A DNA stretch of 64,000 nucleotides from an uncultured Bacteroidales bacterium (GTDB taxonomy: Bacteria > Bacteroidota > Bacteroidia > Bacteroidales > Bacteroidaceae). Of the stretch, positions 58,935 through 64,000 are shown piece after piece. Positions within the stretch are counted from its first letter, which is position 1. Each line of letters begins with the position of its first letter. The notes beneath the pieces were generated by a model. That model saw only the letters and a program-made list of their open reading frames with translations. It was not told where the DNA came from and made no database searches. The stretch covers positions 62,001 through 126,000 of the forward strand of contig CACZAN010000008.1 of assembly GCA_902779165.1 (NCBI GenBank), read 5' to 3'. The position numbers and the translations under genes are program-made.

Positions 58935-59960
58935 ATGACAAAAGTTGCAATTAACGGCTTTGGCCGTATTGGTCGCCTCGCCTTCCGTCAGATGTTCGAG
59001 GCTGAAGGTTATGAAGTAGTCGCTATCAACGACCTCACCAGCCCCAAGATGCTGGCTCACCTGCTGAAGTACGACACCGCTCAGGGCGGTTTCGCTGGCA
59101 AGTTTGGCGAGAACAAGCACACTGTGGAAGCTACTGAGAACTCCATCATCGTGGACGGCAAGGAAATCACCATCTATGCTATTCCCAACGCTGCTGAGCT
59201 GCCTTGGGGCAAGCTGGGTGTTGACGTCGTTCTGGAGTGCACCGGTTTCTACACCTCCAAGGAGAAGGCTTCTGCTCACATCACCGCTGGTGCCAAGAAG
59301 GTTGTCATCTCTGCTCCCGCAGGCAACGACCTCCCCACCATCGTTTACAATGTGAACCACAAGACCCTGACCCCCGCCGACACCGTCATCAGCGCTGCCA
59401 GCTGCACCACCAACTGCTTGGCTCCCATGACCAAGGCTCTGAACGATTTCGCTCCCATCCAGAGCGGTATCATGACCACCGTTCACGCTTACACTGGTGA
59501 CCAGATGATCCTCGACGGTCCTCAGCGCAAGGGTGACCTCCAGCGCGCTCGCGCCGGTGCTGCCAACATCGTTCCCAACAGCACAGGTGCTGCTAAGGCT
59601 ATCGGCCTCGTTATCCCCGAACTGAACGGCAAGCTCATCGGTGCTGCTCAGCGCGTTCCCACCTTCACCGGTTCCACCACCATCCTGCACGCTGTTGTTA
59701 AGGGTGAGGTTACCGTTGAGGGTATCAACGCTGCTATGAAGGCTGCCACCAACGAGAGCTTCGGCTACACCGAGGAGAAGCTCGTTTCCAGCGACATCAT
59801 CGGTATGAAGTTCGGTTCTCTCTTCGACGCTAACCAGACCATGGTCAGCAAGATGGGCGACGGCAACTCTCTCGTACAGGTTGTTGCATGGTACGACAAC
59901 GAGAACAGCTACACCAGCCAGATGGTTCGCACCATCAAGTATCTCGCAGAACTGAAGTAA
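58935..59960 (+). CDS. gapA: Glyceraldehyde-3-phosphate dehydrogenase
   Basis: 341 residues. It oxidises and phosphorylates glyceraldehyde 3-phosphate with NAD+ in glycolysis. The NAD site is [15 protein letters not shown], the catalytic cysteine is Cys157 in SAASCTTNC, the general base His lies in [10 protein letters not shown], and the C-terminus holds [13 protein letters not shown]. Codon use is strongly biased (very few rare codons), as expected for one of the most highly expressed genes. Transcription probably starts at the promoter at 58704 through the small lipoprotein frame. An intrinsic terminator follows. Confidence 0.97.
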   Translation: MTKVAINGFGRIGRLAFRQMFEAEGYEVVAINDLTSPKMLAHLLKYDTAQGGFAGKFGENKHTVEATENSIIVDGKEITIYAIPNAAELPWGKLGVDVVLECTGFYTSKEKASAHITAGAKKVVISAPAGNDLPTIVYNVNHKTLTPADTVISAASCTTNCLAPMTKALNDFAPIQSGIMTTVHAYTGDQMILDGPQRKGDLQRARAGAANIVPNSTGAAKAIGLVIPELNGKLIGAAQRVPTFTGSTTILHAVVKGEVTVEGINAAMKAATNESFGYTEEKLVSSDIIGMKFGSLFDANQTMVSKMGDGNSLVQVVAWYDNENSYTSQMVRTIKYLAELK

Positions 59961-59979
59961 GAAATCACTTCCGCTTTCA

Positions 59980-60022
59980 AGCCGCTCTCCTCGAACCGCG
60001 AAGAGGGCGGCTTCTTTTTTTC
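59980..60022 (+). terminator. Intrinsic terminator of gapA
   Basis: AAGCCGC-T-CTC pairs with GAG-G-GCGGCTT, then CTTTTTTT. Confidence 0.85.
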
Positions 60023-60027
60023 AATTC

Positions 60028-60140
60028 TTAATGGGGCTTTGGGGACCAATGGGTCCAACGGTCATTTATAATTTTCAATATTTCAAATTCTCAATATCTC
60101 AATATTTCATTTTTTTCAATCTTTCAATTCTTCAATTTCC
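60028..60140. repeat. Low-complexity arrays before miaA
   Basis: First an AATGGGGCTTTGGGGACCAA-type stretch, then inverse TTCAATATTTCAAATTCTCA-type units right up to the miaA start codon. Both array families of the window are combined here. Confidence 0.6.
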
Positions 60141-61244
60141 ATGTCTCGCCTCCTCACCATAATCGGTCCAACAGCTTGCGGCAAGACTGCTGTTGCCACC
60201 CGCCTTGCGGCCCTCTTTGCCACGGAGCGAGAAGCCAGCCGTGTGTCTGGTGGTTTTCCTGCCGAAATCATCAGTGCCGACAGCCGCCAGGTCTTCCGAG
60301 GTATGGATATTGGAACAGGCAAGGACCTCGCGGACTACGACGTTGCTGTTCGGCGCGGCGACATCGAGGAATTGATTCATATTCCCTATCATCTCATCGA
60401 TATCGCAGAACCGGGCACCAAGTACTCCGTCTTCCATTTCCAACGCGACTTCCACCGTGCATATCACAATATATGTTCGCGCGGGAGACTCCCCATTCTC
60501 TGTGGCGGCACAGGGCTGTATATAGAAAGTGTGCTCAGAGCATATAATTTGGTGGAGGTACCCGTGAATCCAGTGCTGCGCAAGAAGCTGGAAGACAAGA
60601 GTCTGGAAGAACTCACGGCGCTGCTGGCAACCTACAAGCGCCTGCACAACACGACAGATGTTGATACCGCTCGGCGTGCCATCCGGGCAATAGAGATTGA
60701 GGAGTACTACCGCCAAAACGGGCTCTCACATTCTTCTGAAACCCTTATCCCCCCTGCAACCCCTGAAACCTCTGTAACCCCTGCCCCCCCTGAAATCCCT
60801 GCCCCCTCTCCCCTGAGTGTGTCCGCCGGTTTTGCCGACGGAAATACCACGCCCCTCCCCTCCCTCACTATTGGACTCGACGTTCCCCGCGAGCTGCGCC
60901 GCCAGCGCATTACCGCCCGCCTGCAACGCCGCCTTCGGGAAGAAAACATGACGGAGGAAGTGCAGCGCCTGCTGGACGAAGGCGTGCCTGCAGAGGCTCT
61001 TCTCAGCTACGGCCTCGAATACCGCTACATCACACTCCACCTGCTGGGACAGCTCTCCTTCGACGAGATGGCACGTCAACTGGAGATTGCCATTCATCAG
61101 TTCGCCAAACGGCAGATGACCTACTTTCGCGGTATGGAACGACGCGGCGTCAAAGTCTGTTGGATAGACGCAACACGCCCCATAAATGACCTCTCAGAAG
61201 AAATTTTCCGTTTTTTTCTTGCTTCCTTCGAAGAAAAGCAGTAA
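60141..61244 (+). CDS. miaA: tRNA dimethylallyltransferase with in-frame insertions
   Basis: 367 residues against about 300 for the family. It transfers a dimethylallyl group to A37 of tRNAs that read codons starting with U. P-loop IIGPTACGKTAVA, then AEIISADSRQVFRGMDIGTGK, LPILCGGTGLYIESVL and FAKRQMTYFRGMERRGV. Two additions stand out. A short one follows LAALFATE (about residues 28-37), and a long Pro/Thr/Ser-rich one (about 197-243) sits between YYRQNGLS and TIGLDVPRELR. The long one is encoded by degenerate ACCCCTGAAACCT-type tandem repeats, like the window's intergenic arrays. All core motifs remain, so activity is plausible. Confidence 0.93.
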   Translation: MSRLLTIIGPTACGKTAVATRLAALFATEREASRVSGGFPAEIISADSRQVFRGMDIGTGKDLADYDVAVRRGDIEELIHIPYHLIDIAEPGTKYSVFHFQRDFHRAYHNICSRGRLPILCGGTGLYIESVLRAYNLVEVPVNPVLRKKLEDKSLEELTALLATYKRLHNTTDVDTARRAIRAIEIEEYYRQNGLSHSSETLIPPATPETSVTPAPPEIPAPSPLSVSAGFADGNTTPLPSLTIGLDVPRELRRQRITARLQRRLREENMTEEVQRLLDEGVPAEALLSYGLEYRYITLHLLGQLSFDEMARQLEIAIHQFAKRQMTYFRGMERRGVKVCWIDATRPINDLSEEIFRFFLASFEEKQ

Positions 61245-61249
61245 TTTTG
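61218..61249 (+). promoter_or_regulatory. Promoter of the epimerase gene: CTTG-N20-TAATTTTG
   Basis: The -33-like CTTG is at 61218-61221 and the -7 TAATTTTG at 61242-61249, overlapping the last codons of miaA. Confidence 0.6.
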
Positions 61250-61260
61250 CCCTCGCAAAG

Positions 61261-61340
61261 AGGCCAAACAGCCCTTAAAAACCTTATTTACCCCCATTGG
61301 TCCCATAAGGCTCATAGGCCCCTTTAGATCCTATAACCCT
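61261..61340. repeat. CCCATTGGTCCCATAAGG-type array in the epimerase leader
   Basis: Degenerate CCCATTGG/TCCCATAAGGCTCATAGGCC units. The same family as at 13944. Confidence 0.55.
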
Positions 61341-61373
61341 ATTATCAACCCATTAATATCAAACAGATTAACA

Positions 61374-61787
61374 ATGAAAATCTCAAAAATTGAACATCTG
61401 GGCATTGCCGTTCGGAGCATTGACGAAGTATTGCCCTATTTCGAGAACGTACTGGGCCTGAAGTGCTACAAGACTGAAGTCGTTGAAGACCAGAAAGTGA
61501 AGACCGCTTTCCTGAAGGTCGGCGAAGTGAAGCTCGAACTGCTGGAGCCCACCTGCCCCGAGAGCACCATTCAGAAATGGCTGGACAAGGGAAACAAAGG
61601 CATTCATCACATGGCATTCTGCATCGAGGACGGCGTAGCTAACGCTTTGGCAGAAGTCAGCGAGAAGGGCATCCGCCTCATCGACGAAGCTCCCCGCAAG
61701 GGCGCAGACGGCCTGAATATCGCTTTCCTGCATCCGAAGTCAACCGTAGGCATCCTCACCGAGCTCTGCGAAGACCCCAACAAGTAA
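61374..61787 (+). CDS. mce: Methylmalonyl-CoA epimerase
   Basis: 137 residues. This VOC-fold enzyme interconverts (R)- and (S)-methylmalonyl-CoA in the succinate-propionate route. Metal ligands are His8 (IEHLGIAV), Glu (KLELLEP), His in GIHHMAF and Glu in ILTELCED. Normal length. The usual partners (methylmalonyl-CoA mutase, decarboxylase subunits) are not beside it in this window, but the reaction fits propionate or succinate fermentation typical of Bacteroidales. It has its own promoter inside the end of miaA and a leader of ~120 nt made largely of low-complexity repeat. Confidence 0.93.
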   Translation: MKISKIEHLGIAVRSIDEVLPYFENVLGLKCYKTEVVEDQKVKTAFLKVGEVKLELLEPTCPESTIQKWLDKGNKGIHHMAFCIEDGVANALAEVSEKGIRLIDEAPRKGADGLNIAFLHPKSTVGILTELCEDPNK

Positions 61788-61832
61788 GAAAGGCCCTTTT
61801 TTCGCCCACTAAGCGAAAAAAACAGAAAAAAA

Positions 61833-61864
61833 TTTGCTGGAGTCAGAGGAAACATCTACCTTTG
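61833..61864 (+). promoter_or_regulatory. Full promoter: TTTG-N20-TACCTTTG
   Basis: The -33 TTTG is at 61833-61836 and the -7 TACCTTTG at 61857-61864. It drives the structured leader and the gene at 62045. Confidence 0.8.
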
Positions 61865-61881
61865 CACCCAGAAAATCATAC

Positions 61882-62043
61882 GACGCAACAATTCCGCAGG
61901 CCACGCCGAGTGGCAACGCAGAATTGTTGCGTCTTCGCGTCTGCAACAATCGCGTAGTTTCAGCGGAGGGAGCCATACGCCCTCAACCGCCTCAGTCTGA
62001 GCCTGCTGCGTTCATTGTTTTACTATCTAAAATTGTTGCAGAC
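61882..62043 (+). promoter_or_regulatory. Structured leader with four mutually pairing arms
   Basis: Arm A 61882-61894 (GACGCAACAATTC) pairs perfectly with arm B 61921-61933 around an inner GCCAC/GTGGC hairpin. Arm C 61939-61950 (GTCTGCAACAAT) pairs perfectly with arm D 62032-62043 (ATTGTTGCAGAC), which ends one base before ATG 62045. A and C share GCAACAAT, and B and D share ATTGTTGC, so B-C or A-D pairing would exclude A-B and C-D. The layout suggests an attenuator or translation switch; no known riboswitch class is recognised. Confidence 0.65.
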
Positions 62044-62044
62044 T

Positions 62045-62551
62045 ATGAAAATCAAGACAACATCCCACGTCCACGTCCGACGTAAAGTCAACAACCTCTG
62101 CCGCTGCACCCCTGAGAGCGGAATCATCGCCCTGCACCCCGACTGCGCCCGCGAGATCTATGACCACGAACTGCGACGGTTGCTCAGTTCGGGCAATCCA
62201 GGCTTCATTGCCGGACGTGCCATTCAGACTGGCGAGACACTGCGGCGTTGCGACCGGCCGCTGCTGGCCCTGCGACTGATGAAATCGGCTCTCAGGCATC
62301 TGATATCTGTTGATGCCGCCCTGCAGTACGACTACGCCCACAAGCACTACTGGCCTCGGCCGGAATACCTCCAGTGGTATCAGCCCTGGAGCGCCCGCGT
62401 CAGCGAGGTGGACGCCCGTCAGCTCGCCGCTCACATTGATGACCTTCAGAATGAAATCAACCATCGATTCAGCAACGGGGAACGGTCGTGCCTCCGCTTT
62501 CGCGTCCACGACACCTACGAGAGCCTCTTCAGTGAAATCTACGAATGTTAG
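62045..62551 (+). CDS. Uncharacterised protein behind a structured leader
   Basis: 168 residues, no signal peptide or membrane helix. It is rich in His, Arg, Asp and Tyr; cysteines are at NLCRC, HPDC, RRCDR, RSCLR and the final residue. The helical middle part reads LLALRLMKSALRHLISVDAA, followed by an aromatic stretch HKHYWPRPEYLQWYQPW. I do not recognise the family. The Cys/His content might bind metal, but spacing does not match a known finger. ATG 62045 is the first ATG in frame and the 3' arm of the leader hairpin abuts it. A full promoter and a strong terminator make it a monocistronic unit. Confidence 0.7.
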   Translation: MKIKTTSHVHVRRKVNNLCRCTPESGIIALHPDCAREIYDHELRRLLSSGNPGFIAGRAIQTGETLRRCDRPLLALRLMKSALRHLISVDAALQYDYAHKHYWPRPEYLQWYQPWSARVSEVDARQLAAHIDDLQNEINHRFSNGERSCLRFRVHDTYESLFSEIYEC

Positions 62552-62560
62552 TACATAAGC

Positions 62561-62602
62561 AGCTGACGCCCAAGCCATTTACTGCTTGGACGTCAGCTTT
62601 TT
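62561..62602 (+). terminator. Intrinsic terminator after the unknown gene
   Basis: AGCTGACG-C-CCAAGC pairs with GCTTGG-A-CGTCAGCT around an 8-nt loop, then TTTTT: a 14-bp stem with one mismatch. Confidence 0.88.
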
Positions 62603-62629
62603 GTTTAACCCAAATCAGGTTTACAAAGA

Positions 62630-62851
62630 TTAAATCGGGCCTATCAACTGTGCCAACGCAGAATCCGGGTTCTCATTGACATAGTCAGCAAGACTGAAGA
62701 GTTCGTCAAGCTCGCTTTCCTCAAAATCCCGAGAGAGGGCTTCGTTCTCTTCGAGGTCCTCCTCAGAAAGGTCTATGACTTCTGATTGCCAGCCTTCATG
62801 CATATCAGCGAACCCGCCTTTGCGTCGTTTGGCGTCTTTGTCGTTGTTCAT
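62630..62851 (-). CDS. Small acidic hypothetical protein
   Basis: 73 residues. A basic start (MNNDKDAKRRKGGF) is followed by a strongly acidic middle (SEEDLEENEALSRDFEESEL) and a short hydrophobic end (LAQLIGPI). No signal peptide or membrane segment. I do not recognise it; the charge pattern could suit a protein- or nucleic-acid-binding partner. ATG 62851 is used. No clear promoter is seen. The 263 bp between this gene and carB hold a GC-richer, T/C-biased stretch (62915-63050) with no good reading frame and an AT-rich remainder. Confidence 0.5.
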   Translation of the reverse strand: MNNDKDAKRRKGGFADMHEGWQSEVIDLSEEDLEENEALSRDFEESELDELFSLADYVNENPDSALAQLIGPI

Positions 62852-63114
62852 AAGTAAGTATTCAGAATTATTTTACATTATCTTTGTCTGTAGGTGAGTT
62901 CCTGTTTTTTTATTTCTCACTGGCTTCGCCGAACTCCGTCACGACTCGGCCACCTTCAAGCAAGCTTGGATGGCGCTCGCTGCTCCGTCGCTTGGCACAT
63001 CTTTTCCTCATCTCCTCAGTCACTTAGCCCGCTAAGTTCCTTCGAAGAAAAGAAAAACCTGCATCCATATAGAAGATAAAAAAACATAGAACTAATTTTG
63101 AACACCTACTTATC

Positions 63115-64000
63115 TTAAGAATTGTATTCCTGCCAGCTCTTGATCTTCACATCTTTCAGGTCGAGGGTTGTGAATGCCTCGATGAAGGCTTTGGCCAGAC
63201 GAGTGTTTGTCATCAAAGGGATATTATGGTCAATAGCGGCACGACGGATGCGGTAGCCGTTTGTGAGTTCACGCTTAGTGCGGTTCTTTGGCACGTTGAC
63301 GATGAGGTCGAAGCGGTGCTGAGCAATGAGACTGATGACGTTATCGTCATCTTCCTCGTCGGGCCAGCCGACGCTGCGCGCGAAGACGCCGTTCTCATTG
63401 AGGAAGGCCGCAGTGCCTGCCGTAGCATATACCTCGAGTCCTTTCTTCACGAGCTGACGTGCGGGCTCCAGCAGGTCGAGTTTACCCTTCACTCCACCGG
63501 AAGAGATGAGCACCGCTTTCTTCGGAATGCGATAGCCGGTAGCAATGAGGGCGTTGATGAGGGCCTCGTGCAGATCGTCGCCCAGGCAACCGACCTCACC
63601 GGTGGAACTCATATCTACGCCGAGCACAGGGTCTGCGTTCTGCAGTCGTGCGAAGCTGAACTGACTGGCTTTCACTCCGATTCGGTCGATATCGAACTCG
63701 CTCTTCTCGGCACGCTGATAGGGTGCATCAAGCATGATCTTGGTGGCGGTTTCGATGAAGTTACGCTTCAGGATCTTCGATACGAAGGGGAAGCTGCGAC
63801 TGGCGCGAAGGTTACATTCAATGACCTTCACCTCGCGGTTCTTGGCAAGGAACTGGATATTGAACGGTCCGCTGATATTCAGCTCTGCAGCAATCTTGCG
63901 GGCAATCTTCTTCATCTGACGAATCGTGGAGAAGTAGACGTTCTGAGCGGGGAACACCATCGTGGCATCACCGGAGTGAACACCAGCATACTCCACGTGC
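63115..64000 (-). CDS. carB: Carbamoyl-phosphate synthase large subunit, 3' part
   Basis: 295 codons visible; the gene runs off the right edge and lacks its N-terminal ~70%. The visible part covers the end of the second ATP-grasp half (EYAGVHSGDATM, GPFNIQFLAKNREVKVIECNLRAS) and the C-terminal MGS-like allosteric domain (about the last 135 residues, KKAVLISSGGVKGKLDLLEP, VYATAGTAAFL, NVPKNRTKRELTNGYRIRR). It makes carbamoyl phosphate for arginine and pyrimidines. The GTG at 63996 is an internal Val codon, not a start. Confidence 0.93.
   Translation of the reverse strand, partial: HVEYAGVHSGDATMVFPAQNVYFSTIRQMKKIARKIAAELNISGPFNIQFLAKNREVKVIECNLRASRSFPFVSKILKRNFIETATKIMLDAPYQRAEKSEFDIDRIGVKASQFSFARLQNADPVLGVDMSSTGEVGCLGDDLHEALINALIATGYRIPKKAVLISSGGVKGKLDLLEPARQLVKKGLEVYATAGTAAFLNENGVFARSVGWPDEEDDDNVISLIAQHRFDLIVNVPKNRTKRELTNGYRIRRAAIDHNIPLMTNTRLAKAFIEAFTTLDLKDVKIKSWQEYNS

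Noticed and set aside
61834-62085. 83-codon plus frame overlapping the leader at 61.9 kb
   Set aside because: It starts between the -33 and -7 boxes and crosses the hairpin arms; the gene at 62045 is the better call.
62894-63079. 61-codon plus-strand frame in the gap before carB
   Set aside because: Low-quality Ser/Leu/Arg product, no start context, no promoter.

Overview
The window looks like a chromosomal segment of a Bacteroidales bacterium, most likely Prevotella in the broad sense. The evidence is a Bacteroidetes-type promoter (TTTG, 19-20 nt, TAnnTTTG) in front of many genes, weak Shine-Dalgarno signals, a tmRNA whose tag reads GEKTYALAA, and lineage-typical proteins: DUF4270, a PCMD-domain protein, a PorT-like barrel, Listeria-Bacteroides repeats, PPi-dependent phosphofructokinase and NspC. 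Several secreted proteins end in a short C-terminal module (Y/F-DLSGRR ... GxYxxxGKKVV) that resembles a type IX secretion sorting domain. The species is an inference.

Layout. 1-1.6 kb: end of a repeat-rich surface protein. 1.8-7.4 kb (minus strand): CPA2 antiporter, LolD-type ATPase, S1-domain protein, PorT-like barrel and membrane phosphoesterase. 7.5-9.2 kb: asd and a small lipoprotein. 9.2-10.1 kb: a 0.85-kb non-coding stretch packed with repeats, including a BIME-like pair of palindromes. 10-14 kb: ftsZ (minus) divergent from dsbD. 14-18.7 kb: a 1556-residue secreted papain-like protease. 18.9-24.8 kb: a complete RND efflux operon. 25-29.8 kb: pfp, a GH25 lysozyme, a PCMD protein and nspC. 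30.0-30.3 kb: three tRNA genes. 30.5-36.1 kb: a second complete RND operon. 36.2-39.9 kb: two tandem Omp28-like secreted paralogs. 40.2-40.6 kb: tmRNA on the minus strand. 40.8-54.3 kb: an exopolysaccharide locus. 54.3-58.7 kb: DUF4270 lipoprotein, glycogen-synthase-like protein, panC, panD and mscL. 58.7-64 kb: a tiny lipoprotein, gapA, miaA, methylmalonyl-CoA epimerase, an unknown gene behind a structured leader, and the 3' end of carB.

The polysaccharide locus holds an initiating sugar transferase, a Wza-like exporter, a D-glucuronyl C5-epimerase-like protein, glycosyltransferases, Wzx, Wzy, Wzz, and the WecB/WecC pair that makes UDP-ManNAcA. Together they suggest a Wzx/Wzy-made polymer containing uronic acid that may be epimerised after polymerisation.

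The least conventional content is repetitive DNA. There are 22-bp-period palindrome arrays at two distant loci. An approximately 105-bp palindrome-ended element is inserted in frame twice in nspC, and a related copy lies in dsbD, with copies read in two different frames. Several families of low-complexity heptamer-like intergenic arrays recur, and a similar tract has invaded miaA. The leader at 61.88-62.04 kb has four arms that can pair in mutually exclusive ways, the last ending one base before a start codon.
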